Below are positions 26,799 to 34,604 of a DNA stretch of 64,000 nucleotides, in pieces; position 1 is the stretch's first letter; every line of letters begins with the position of its first letter. A program made the translations under genes and the position numbers. The notes under the pieces are model-generated. The model worked only from the letters and a program-made list of their open reading frames with translations. It was not told where the DNA came from and did not search any database. The DNA is taken from contig JAGBIY010000027.1 of NCBI GenBank assembly GCA_017934745.1, positions 60,806 through 124,805 on the forward strand. The letters are read 5' to 3'. This DNA comes from Treponema sp. (GTDB taxonomy: Bacteria > Spirochaetota > Spirochaetia > Treponematales > Treponemataceae).

Positions 26799-27758
26799 CT
26801 ACCACTTGATGAGTCCCTTCTGCCAGCCCAAGAGCCTCTGCCTCACCTTGAAGAGCAGCGTGATTATGACCGTGCAGAAGAGGGCTATCATGATGAGTCC
26901 CGCGTATACGCCCGAATAGAGCATCATCGCCTTCTGGTAGCTGATGTACCAGCCGATTCCGTATTTCGCGCCGAACATCTCCGCCGTCATGAGCGCGATG
27001 AACGCGGCGCATATTCCGTTGAAGATTCCCTGGAAGATGTTGGGGAGCGCGGCGGGAACAGCCACCTTGAACACCTGGTACAACGTGCCGGCTCCGAGCG
27101 TCCTGCTCACCTCGAAATATATCCTGCTCGTGTTCTGGATGCCGGAGCTTGTCATGAGCTGAACCGGAAACCACACCGCGAGCGAGATTATGAAGACGCT
27201 CGCTCCGAACGGGGTGGGGAACGTCGTGAGCACGAGCGGAATCCATGCCGTAGCCGGAATCGGGCCTATGAGCTTTATGTACGGGTTTATCCAGTAGTAC
27301 ACTTTCTTCGAGAAGCCGAGGAAGACTCCTGTCAGGAATCCCGCGGCCACCCCGAACAGCACCCCCAGAATCAGGAGCCTGAACGAGAAAGCGATGCACT
27401 TGAGGAGGAGGGGAGTCTGCTCCACGAACACCGCGAGCACGTTGTCGTAGCTCGGAAAGAAAATCACCGGAAGGAGCGCGGCCTTCGCCGTCAGGATGTC
27501 GATGAGAGAGACGAGCACGCCAGCTCCGAAAAAAAACGGCCCTTTCTCCTCCAGCGATTTCCTTGTCCGTCCGTTGAAGAAGGAGAGCGCGAAAAACAGT
27601 AGCGAAACGAATCCGACGGCGCACAGGAACGGTGTGTAGTATCGTCCACCCGGCTGCGGATGTAGCTGACTGTCTGGGACCGCCGTCTGCACTGCGAGAG
27701 CGAGAAGCACCCCCAGCGAGGGCAGTGCTCGTTTTACAATCTTCTTTGCGTTCTTCAT
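26799..27758 (-). CDS. ABC permease, SsuC/TauC type
   Basis: A 319-residue membrane protein. Two extra N-terminal helices (to about residue 60) precede the six-helix core, whose coupling loop reads FEVSRTLGAGTLYQVFKVAVPAALP. It belongs to the nitrate/sulfonate/bicarbonate class and pairs with the lipoprotein encoded 38 bases downstream. It follows the NifD-like gene after 27 bases with its own GGAGGAG site, so transporter and reductase are one transcription unit. Confidence 0.9.
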   Translation of the reverse strand: MKNAKKIVKRALPSLGVLLALAVQTAVPDSQLHPQPGGRYYTPFLCAVGFVSLLFFALSFFNGRTRKSLEEKGPFFFGAGVLVSLIDILTAKAALLPVIFFPSYDNVLAVFVEQTPLLLKCIAFSFRLLILGVLFGVAAGFLTGVFLGFSKKVYYWINPYIKLIGPIPATAWIPLVLTTFPTPFGASVFIISLAVWFPVQLMTSSGIQNTSRIYFEVSRTLGAGTLYQVFKVAVPAALPNIFQGIFNGICAAFIALMTAEMFGAKYGIGWYISYQKAMMLYSGVYAGLIMIALFCTVIITLLFKVRQRLLGWQKGLIKW

Positions 27759-27785
27759 CTTCGCTTCTTCTCCTCCAAAAAATTC

Positions 27786-29258
27786 CTAGCGCGCGCCTTC
27801 GTTCTTGATGAACTTGTCGGAGTTCTGCTCGTACCACCATTTCGTGTACGGGAGCTTTATCCTCGCGGCGAGGTTCTTCTCGAAAGAGCGGTTCGTCACC
27901 GTGTCGCGGATAAGCTTGGCGAACGAGAGCGTCCCCTCGTAGCCGAACACCGTGTACTCGTCCGCCACGAACACGGCGGCGTAGCCCTGCTTTATCGCCC
28001 ACACCGTCGTTCCCGGATGACGGCTGAAATAGACGTCCGGCTTGTAGCGGTTGAGGATGTTCAGGACCTCGTAGTTCTGCTGGTCGGCCACGGCCACCTT
28101 CATGTCCTTCGGGGAGGTGTTCAGGAGATGTTCGAGCGCAGGTGGGACTTTTCCGTTGTCGTACTTGTAGTCGTAGTGCCATGCGAGCGCGTAGTCCACC
28201 TTCATGCCGAATTCCTGGAGTACGCGCGCTATCTCGTATGTGAAGCCCGGACCCATTCCGATGACCGCCCTGAGACCGTGGAGCGACTTCGTGACTTCCT
28301 CGATCTGCGGAAGGTAGATTTCACGCTGCTTTTTGATGTACTCCTCCGCCTGCTCCCTTCTTCCGATGGCGTCTCCGATTCCCCTGAGCCATGTCTCGAA
28401 CCCGGTCACGCCCGAATGGTTTATCGTGCGGACGTATGGGACTCCGTATGTCTCCTCAAGGGCGTTTCCGAGGTACGTTCCGAGCGTTCCGCAGATGCAG
28501 ACCGTGGCCAGAGCCTCGCTCAAGTGCGAAAGCTCCTCTATCGTCGAGTTGCAGTAGAGGAACTGCGGCTCCGCGTCGAAGACCTCGTTGAAAATCTTCG
28601 TGATTTGCGGGCGCGCGCTCTCGTAGAAGTTCTTTATGTTGATGATTCTCCTCTTCTCTTTCGGTGGCTTGACGATTCCCTGGAGGACCGCGTGGTCGGA
28701 GATGTCGAATCCCGAAGCCCAGATGCGGCTCTTGAATCCTTCGCAGTGGACGGGAATCACGGGAATCGGCAGTTCCTCGTTGATTTCGTCGGCCAATCCG
28801 TCCACGTCCTCTCCGATGACTCCCGACACGCACGACGTGGAGATGAAGATTGCGTCAGGCTTGTAAGTCTCGTATGTGTGCTCGACTATTTTCCTGAGGT
28901 CGTTCATCGCCCCGAAAACAGTGTCCTTCTCGTTCAAATCCGTGCAGACGAAGACGGAATTCGTGGTCTTGTTGATTCTCGCGGCTATCTGGCCGAATTT
29001 CACGCTGTCGTTCGAGGCCATCGCCGTGCAGCCAGCGGGCGCGTGGTAGACGACAGCCACGTTCCTTATCGCCGCGAGGGCGTTCAGCGCGCATCCTGAG
29101 AGGCAGGAGCTCGACTGCGAGAAGCACCTTTCCCTGTTCTTGAGGGAGCCGCATTCCGAGCGGTAGACGAGCGTCTCCAAATCGCCCACGAATCCTGTTA
29201 TCGAGCCGAGGCGGTTTTCCCTCACCGCGAGGTTCGCGTTCTTGAAGTTGTATGGCAT
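27786..29258 (-). CDS. Nitrogenase-like component 1, NifD-like subunit (Mar-type candidate)
   Basis: A 490-residue homologue of NifD. By visual alignment to Azotobacter NifD, the three P-cluster cysteines are kept: Cys56 (C62), Cys77 in APAGCT (C88) and Cys143 in TSCVSGVIGEDV (C154). The cofactor cysteine is also kept: Cys256, 15 residues before YGVP (C275). The HCEGF motif (C183 region) assigns it to the D side. Yet the residues equivalent to Gln191, His195 and His442 are Trp180, Phe184 and about Val431, and Arg96 is Ser85. This argues against N2 fixation. The neighbouring sulfur genes suggest a methylthio-alkane reductase-like enzyme. AAGGAG precedes the start. Confidence 0.85.
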   Translation of the reverse strand: MPYNFKNANLAVRENRLGSITGFVGDLETLVYRSECGSLKNRERCFSQSSSCLSGCALNALAAIRNVAVVYHAPAGCTAMASNDSVKFGQIAARINKTTNSVFVCTDLNEKDTVFGAMNDLRKIVEHTYETYKPDAIFISTSCVSGVIGEDVDGLADEINEELPIPVIPVHCEGFKSRIWASGFDISDHAVLQGIVKPPKEKRRIINIKNFYESARPQITKIFNEVFDAEPQFLYCNSTIEELSHLSEALATVCICGTLGTYLGNALEETYGVPYVRTINHSGVTGFETWLRGIGDAIGRREQAEEYIKKQREIYLPQIEEVTKSLHGLRAVIGMGPGFTYEIARVLQEFGMKVDYALAWHYDYKYDNGKVPPALEHLLNTSPKDMKVAVADQQNYEVLNILNRYKPDVYFSRHPGTTVWAIKQGYAAVFVADEYTVFGYEGTLSFAKLIRDTVTNRSFEKNLAARIKLPYTKWWYEQNSDKFIKNEGAR

Positions 29259-29288
29259 AAGATAATCTCCTTAGAAGAATTTGCGGAA

Positions 29289-30617
29289 TTACAGCTTGAG
29301 CTTGCTCAACGCCGCCGTGAAAATCTGTTCGAGCAGGTGGAGCCCTCCCGAATATCCTGCGATGTGGTCGTTGATGACGAGCTTCTCAAGCATCGGGTAG
29401 CTCACGTTCACATAGTGCGCCCCGATTTCCTGCGCGAGCTTCTTCTCCCAGTTCGAGCCGATGATGAGCGGAGTGCCTGCGAAGTCGGTCTTCCTAATCT
29501 GCTCCTGGATGTCGTGTCCGTCCGTCGTGAACTGCACCTGCGCCTGGATTCCGTAGTTCAGGTTCGAGGCTTCGTTCGCTATCTGCGTGCGGAACGCTTC
29601 CGGCGCGTCGTCCGTGATGAAGAGCTTTTCAGGGAAGAGACCCATGTCGTTCACGAGGAATTTCGTCACCGCCACCGTGTACTGGCTGTCGCTCACGACC
29701 GTGAACCTTTTTCCGAGGATTCTCGTCTCCAAAAGGGTGTCGGCGAAACGTTCAATATAATAGTAGAATTCCGCTTCCTTCTCCGTTATGACTTTTTCAA
29801 CCAGCTCTTTGTCCGCGCCTGTGAATTCCTGCACAGCCCTCAAGAACTTCGTGGTCTCCGTGGCTCCGATTGGAAGAATCGGGTAGTGGAGGAGCGGAAT
29901 CTTGAACTTTGTCTCAAGGTACTTCGCGCTTTCGAGTCCGACCCAAGGCGAGACGAGGATGGAGAATTCTGCCCTCGCCGCGTCCTTGATGTTCTCTATT
30001 CCGCGTCCGAACCCGAATACCGTGTTCGGCTTTAGCCCTATCGCGCTGATGAGCGACTCAAGCTCCCGCAGGTTTCCGAGCCAGTACGGATCCTGCTGCG
30101 GAGGTCCCGCGAAGATGTTCACAAGCCCCTTGACCGTTTTGCCTTTCTCGTCCCTTTCGTCCCTCACTTCCGGGCGGTTGAGGAGCTGCTCGAAAATCGA
30201 CTTCAGAATCCAGTCGTGGCCGACGTAGTTGTTCCCCTTGAATCCCGGAGTCTTCGCCCAGATTACAGGCTTCTCCTCGTCCTCGAATTCCTGCGCCACT
30301 TCCTTGATGTCGTCTCCGATGATTTCTCCCGTGCATCCCGAAAGGACGACAAACAAGTCCGCGTCGATGACCCTGAGCGCGTTGTGGATTGTGGAGCGGA
30401 GCTTCTCCGCGCCTCCGAAGACGACCTCCTTCTCTGAGATTGAAGTGCATGGGAAGATGTTCGGGCTGTATCGTCCGCTCGTTCCGTTGTTGTCGTTCAG
30501 TTTCGACGCGCAGCCTGGTCCCGAATGGAGGACTGGAATCGCCCCCGGTATCGACTGGACTGTCTGCATGGCCGCCAATGCGCACTTGTATCGCGGCTGG
30601 TCCAATATTTTAGCCAT
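29289..30617 (-). CDS. Nitrogenase-like component 1, NifK-like subunit (Mar-type candidate)
   Basis: A 442-residue NifK-like protein. P-cluster cysteines are Cys12 (NifK C70), Cys36 in HSGPGCASK (C95) and Cys95 in LSGCTGEIIGDDI (C153). KTPGFKGNNYVGHDW corresponds to the TPSFVGSHVTGWDN region of NifK and fixes it as the K side. It lacks the long N-terminal extension of true NifK, as in other nitrogenase-like enzymes. Gene order here is K before D, the reverse of nif and of the described marBHDK order. It should form a D2K2-type complex with the product of 27786 and receive electrons from the NifH-like protein. Confidence 0.85.
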   Translation of the reverse strand: MAKILDQPRYKCALAAMQTVQSIPGAIPVLHSGPGCASKLNDNNGTSGRYSPNIFPCTSISEKEVVFGGAEKLRSTIHNALRVIDADLFVVLSGCTGEIIGDDIKEVAQEFEDEEKPVIWAKTPGFKGNNYVGHDWILKSIFEQLLNRPEVRDERDEKGKTVKGLVNIFAGPPQQDPYWLGNLRELESLISAIGLKPNTVFGFGRGIENIKDAARAEFSILVSPWVGLESAKYLETKFKIPLLHYPILPIGATETTKFLRAVQEFTGADKELVEKVITEKEAEFYYYIERFADTLLETRILGKRFTVVSDSQYTVAVTKFLVNDMGLFPEKLFITDDAPEAFRTQIANEASNLNYGIQAQVQFTTDGHDIQEQIRKTDFAGTPLIIGSNWEKKLAQEIGAHYVNVSYPMLEKLVINDHIAGYSGGLHLLEQIFTAALSKLKL

Positions 30618-30641
30618 AGAAATAGTACCCCCAAACTTTTT

Positions 30642-31037
30642 TCAGCTCTTTTTTTGGCTCTGTCTAGCCTTCATCTTCTTCCTGAATTCGGTGAGCTTCG
30701 ATATCGCCTCCCCGATCGGGAGCACGATGTCGAACGCCGTCACGTTGTGCTTCGCCAATGCCCTGACCGCGTGCGGCCCGATTCTCGCCACGAGAACGTA
30801 GTCCACGTCCGAGAGGGCCGCGGCCACCGCTTCAAGAGGGGCTTCGTCCGAGGCTTTCCCCTCGGCTCCGCATTCCCCTCCGGCGCAGCCCGCCGTCACG
30901 TTCCGTATCTCGCTTTCCTCGAAGCCCCCGGTCTCCTCGTCGACCTCGAATACGATGAAGGATTCCGCGTGCCCGAAGTGGGTGTCGACCGTCTCTCCGT
31001 CGCTCGACCCCACCGCGACTTTGTATTTGTCTCCCAT
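30642..31037 (-). CDS. NifX/NafY-domain iron-cofactor carrier protein
   Basis: A 131-residue protein of the dinitrogenase iron-molybdenum cofactor family (NifX, NafY, NifB C-terminal domain). Typical features are VAVGSSDGETVDTHFGHAESFIVFEV at the N-terminus and VLVARIGPHAVRALAKHNVTAFDI later. A cysteine-bearing insert (TAGCAGGECGAEGKAS) follows the first half. NifX domains hold cluster precursors on their way from NifB to the enzyme. The NifB-like protein of this cluster lacks the domain, so this protein probably supplies it separately. The C-terminus is basic. Confidence 0.85.
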   Translation of the reverse strand: MGDKYKVAVGSSDGETVDTHFGHAESFIVFEVDEETGGFEESEIRNVTAGCAGGECGAEGKASDEAPLEAVAAALSDVDYVLVARIGPHAVRALAKHNVTAFDIVLPIGEAISKLTEFRKKMKARQSQKKS

Positions 31038-31069
31038 GAAAACCGCCTTCGCTAGATTGACTAGATTGA

Positions 31070-31960
<891 letters not shown>

Positions 31961-31974
31961 TTATGTTTTCCCCA

Positions 31975-32859
31975 TCAACCGTGGGAGAAATTCTCTTTGA
32001 AGTCCAGGTTCCTTCTTGCGAAGAGCGAGTAGACCTGCCTTGAGACCTCCGTCTTTCCCGGCACTCCTATCGCGTCCGCCCGGCACCTGCTGCAGTGGAG
32101 GAACAGCTCTATGTACTGTCTCGCCGCCACGTGCGCCGCCTCGATTTCGAAGCAGTCGGGGGCCTTCTCGTCCTTGAGCTTCGCCTGCGGAATCAGGGGG
32201 ATTATGTTGTACTTCTCCGCGCCCGCCTCGGCGACCTTGTAGGCTATCTGCTCTATGTGGTCTCCGTTTATCCTTGGGACGAGAACCGTGTTCACCTTCA
32301 CCGTGATTCCGGCCTCCGCGATTTTTTTGATTCCTTCGAGCTGGTTCCTTATGAGGATTTTCGCCCCTTCCACGCCCTCGATTTTCTTTCCGTGGTAGAT
32401 GATGTAGTCGTTGAGCTGCGCCTCGATTTCCGGGTCGACTGCGTTCACCGTCACGGTGAGGCTGTCCAGGCCAAGCTCGATGAGCTCGTCCGCGCGCTCT
32501 GAAAGAAGGAGTCCGTTCGTGCTCATGCACTTTATGAGGTCCGGGAATTCCCTCTTTATGATTCTGAACGTCTCTATCGCGTAGTCCGTGGCGAGTGTGT
32601 CCCCCGGACCCGCGATTCCAGCGACCGTTATCTCCGGGGCGATTTCGCGCGCCTTTTTGATGAGCGGCACAGTCTCCTCCGGCTTCAGGACGCAGGAGGC
32701 CACGCCGGGCCTGTTCTCCGTGTCGTTTATCGACCTCTCGCAGAACCTGCATGCGATGTTGCAGCCTGGGCATACCGGGAGGTGGATTCTTCCCGTGCTC
32801 GCGGAGTGTCTTCCGAAGCATGGGTGTTTGTCTGTCAGCTCTTCAAAACTAATTGGCAT
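31975..32859 (-). CDS. NifB-like radical SAM cofactor synthase
   Basis: A 294-residue radical SAM enzyme with the cluster motif CNIACRFC (Cys33, Cys37, Cys40). NifB hallmarks are HPCF...H at residues 12-18, LPVCPGCN, CERSINDTENRPGVASCVLKPEE, VAGIAGPGDTLA and CRADAIGVPG. It lacks the C-terminal NifX domain, as in short NifB proteins. NifB makes the 8-iron carbide core of nitrogenase cofactors. No nifE or nifN gene is in the window, so the final cofactor may be the unmodified NifB product. It is the first gene of the nitrogenase-like set. Confidence 0.92.
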   Translation of the reverse strand: MPISFEELTDKHPCFGRHSASTGRIHLPVCPGCNIACRFCERSINDTENRPGVASCVLKPEETVPLIKKAREIAPEITVAGIAGPGDTLATDYAIETFRIIKREFPDLIKCMSTNGLLLSERADELIELGLDSLTVTVNAVDPEIEAQLNDYIIYHGKKIEGVEGAKILIRNQLEGIKKIAEAGITVKVNTVLVPRINGDHIEQIAYKVAEAGAEKYNIIPLIPQAKLKDEKAPDCFEIEAAHVAARQYIELFLHCSRCRADAIGVPGKTEVSRQVYSLFARRNLDFKENFSHG

Positions 32860-32875
32860 GTCGCGTACCTCATTT

Positions 32876-32904
32876 TTTATAAAACATATAGGATTAGTAT
32901 GTAA
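32876..32904 (-). promoter_or_regulatory. Putative promoter of the NifB-like gene with dyad
   Basis: On the minus strand TTACAT (32904-32899) and TATAAA (32881-32876) are 17 bases apart. The spacer contains CATA-N9-TATG (32885-32901), which has the geometry of the CCTA-N9-TAGG sites but weaker arms. Confidence 0.45.
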
Positions 32905-32918
32905 TTAAGTGTTTTTTA

Positions 32919-32960
32919 ACGGATTCCGCCCGCGTCCCTGTTCCGCGGGTCGGAATCCGT
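32919..32960 (-). repeat. Strong hairpin between the sulfhydrylase and NifB-like genes
   Basis: A 10-bp perfect outer stem (32919-32928 with 32951-32960) and a 6-bp inner stem CCCGCG/CGCGGG. There is no T-tract behind it on the minus strand (TTAAAAAAC follows), so it is not a standard intrinsic terminator; it could protect the upstream message or weaken read-through. Confidence 0.55.
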
Positions 32961-32976
32961 GCCGTCGCCGTTTCCG

Positions 32977-34263
32977 TCAGCCGTTCACCGCCTTGAATCC
33001 GGCCTCCAGGTCTCCGATGATGTCGTCGATGTGCTCCGTTCCAATCGAGAGCCTTATCGTGCTCTGCGTGATTCCCTGGTCCAGAAGCTCCTCCTCGCTC
33101 AGCTGGCTGTGCGTCGTCGATGCCGGGTGGATTACGAGCGACTTCACGTCCGCCACGTTCGCGAGCAGGCTGAAAATCTTCAGGTTGTCGATGAATTTCC
33201 AAGCCGCCTCTTTTCCGCCCTTTATCTCGAACGTGAAAATCGAAGCCCCTCCGTTCGGGAAGTACTTTTCGTAGAGGGCGTGGTCCGGGTGGTCCGGGAG
33301 CGACGGGTGGTTCACCTTGGAGACGTTCGGGTTCTTCGTAAGGTACTCCACGACCTTCTTCGTGTTCTCAACGTGGCGGTCGAGCCTGAGCGAGAGCGTC
33401 TCGACACCCTGCAGGAGGAGGAACGCGTTGAACGGTGAAATCGTCGCGCCCGTATCCCTCAAAAGAATCGCCCTGATGTAGGTGACGAACGCTACCGGTC
33501 CCAGCGCGTCGTAGAATGAGATTCCGTGGTAGCTCGGGTTCGGCTCGGCGATGTTCTTGTACTTTCCGCTCTTCTTCCAGTCGAATTTTCCGCCCTCCAC
33601 GATGACTCCTCCGAGTGTCGTTCCGTGGCCTCCGATGAATTTCGTGGCCGAATGCACCACGATGTCGGCTCCGTGCTCAAGCGGACGAATCAAATATGGA
33701 GTTCCGAACGTGTTGTCGATGACGAGCGGAAGTCCGTGCTTGTGCGCGATTTTTGCGATTTCGTCGATGTCCGGGATGTCCGAGTTCGGGTTTCCGAGAG
33801 TCTCAAGGTAGATTGCCCTCGTGTTCTCCTGTATCGCTCCCTCCACTTCCGAAAGGTCGTGCGCGTCCACGAAAGTCGTCGTGATTCCGTACTGCGGGAG
33901 GGTGTGGGCGAGGAGGTTGTAGCTTCCTCCGTAGATTGTCTTCTGCGCCACAATGTGCCCGCCGTTCGCCGCCAAGGCCTGAATCGTGTACGTTATCGCC
34001 GCCGCGCCCGATGCCGTCGCCAATGCCGCGCTTCCTCCCTCCAACGCCGCGATTCTCTTCTCGAATACGTCCTGCGTGGAGTTCGTGAGGCGGCCGTAGA
34101 TGTTTCCAGCGTCCGCGAGCCCGAACCTGTCGGCCGCGTGCTTGGAGTTGTGGAAGACGTAAGAAGTTGTCTGGTAGATTGGTACCGCCCTTGAGTCCGT
34201 CGCCGGATCCGCGCTCTCCTGTCCCACGTGAAGCTGAAGTGTCTCGAATTTATAGTTTGCCAT
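32977..34263 (-). CDS. metY: O-acetylhomoserine sulfhydrylase
   Basis: A 428-residue PLP enzyme of the Cys/Met metabolism family, of the length and type of O-acetylhomoserine aminocarboxypropyltransferases: LQLHVGQESADPATDSRAVP, PIYQTTSYVF, GRLTNSTQDVFEKRIAALEG, and the PLP lysine in VHSATKFIGGHGTTLGG. It joins O-acetylhomoserine to sulfide or methanethiol, giving homocysteine or methionine. Start MANYKF has CAGGAG upstream; a longer frame to 34404 runs through the leader peptide in a different frame and is not credible. It lies directly before the nitrogenase-like genes, as a consumer of the thiol they would release. Confidence 0.9.
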   Translation of the reverse strand: MANYKFETLQLHVGQESADPATDSRAVPIYQTTSYVFHNSKHAADRFGLADAGNIYGRLTNSTQDVFEKRIAALEGGSAALATASGAAAITYTIQALAANGGHIVAQKTIYGGSYNLLAHTLPQYGITTTFVDAHDLSEVEGAIQENTRAIYLETLGNPNSDIPDIDEIAKIAHKHGLPLVIDNTFGTPYLIRPLEHGADIVVHSATKFIGGHGTTLGGVIVEGGKFDWKKSGKYKNIAEPNPSYHGISFYDALGPVAFVTYIRAILLRDTGATISPFNAFLLLQGVETLSLRLDRHVENTKKVVEYLTKNPNVSKVNHPSLPDHPDHALYEKYFPNGGASIFTFEIKGGKEAAWKFIDNLKIFSLLANVADVKSLVIHPASTTHSQLSEEELLDQGITQSTIRLSIGTEHIDDIIGDLEAGFKAVNG

Positions 34264-34330
34264 AATGTTGTCTCCTGTAAGTTGTGTTGAAAAATGAGTC
34301 CGAAAAAAATAATGTGTTCTGATTTTTATT

Positions 34331-34365
34331 GCTGAAGGGCTTTCAGCGGTTGTCGGAAAGACAAC
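34331..34365 (-). promoter_or_regulatory. Tandem hairpins at the leader peptide Cys codons
   Basis: GTTGTC-loop-GACAAC (34349-34365) begins within the two adjacent Cys codons of the leader peptide, and GCTGAA-loop-TTCAGC (34331-34347) spans its stop codon. A ribosome paused at the Cys codons would block the first hairpin. No T-tract directly follows the second hairpin, so the output (termination, RNA stability or translation) is unclear. Confidence 0.4.
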
Positions 34366-34426
34366 AAGGGCGCATCCGTCCGTTTCTGAAATTTTCCCTG
34401 ACAAGTTTTTCGAAATATTTTGCCAT
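34343..34426 (-). CDS. Cysteine-containing leader peptide of the sulfhydrylase / nitrogenase-like unit
   Basis: A 27-codon reading frame: MAK, then the core YFEKLVRENFRNGRMR, then PCC and LSDNR before the stop. AAAGGAGG lies eight to nine bases before the ATG. It sits about 50 bases downstream of the predicted start point and 80 bases before the sulfhydrylase start. The core is shared with the leader at 21358. Two adjacent Cys codons near the end are what a cysteine-sensing attenuator would show. A RiPP precursor is an alternative, since a LanC-like protein is nearby, but no dehydratase is seen. Confidence 0.65.
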   Translation of the reverse strand: MAKYFEKLVRENFRNGRMRPCCLSDNR

Positions 34427-34455
34427 GACGCGCCTCCTTTTTAGATGAGTTAAAA

Positions 34456-34518
34456 CCTACTAAACCAATAGGAATTGATGTGAAAAAGATAGAATAAATA
34501 ACCTACTATGTCAATAGG
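34456..34518 (-). promoter_or_regulatory. Promoter with two CCTA-N9-TAGG operators, sulfhydrylase unit
   Basis: On the minus strand TTGACA (34514-34509) and TATCTT (34491-34486) are exactly 17 bases apart. CCTACTATGTCAATAGG (34502-34518) covers the -35 and CCTACTAAACCAATAGG (34456-34472) lies just after the start point. Repression by a dimeric regulator sensitive to sulfur status is the simplest reading; the regulator is not in the window. Confidence 0.7.
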
Positions 34519-34604
34519 GAAATATGGGGAATTGTGAAAATTCTGTCGATTTCTCAAAATGTCTGCTATCATGAAAACAGCCTTTAACAGCAAGGAGTAG
34601 AGCG

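Noticed and set aside
25651-28182. An uninterrupted 843-codon minus-strand frame
   Set aside because: Only the last 369 codons are real (lipoprotein with AGGAG and a signal peptide). The upstream part is an Arg/Gly/Pro-rich shadow of the permease and NifD-like genes in another frame.
32919-32960. Intrinsic terminator after the sulfhydrylase gene
   Set aside because: The stem is strong but is followed by TTAAAAAAC on the transcribed strand, not by a T-tract, so it was listed only as a hairpin.
32977-34404. Longer start (34404) for the O-acetylhomoserine sulfhydrylase
   Set aside because: The extra 47 residues do not resemble the family, run through the leader peptide region in another frame, and the internal ATG at 34263 has a proper CAGGAG site.
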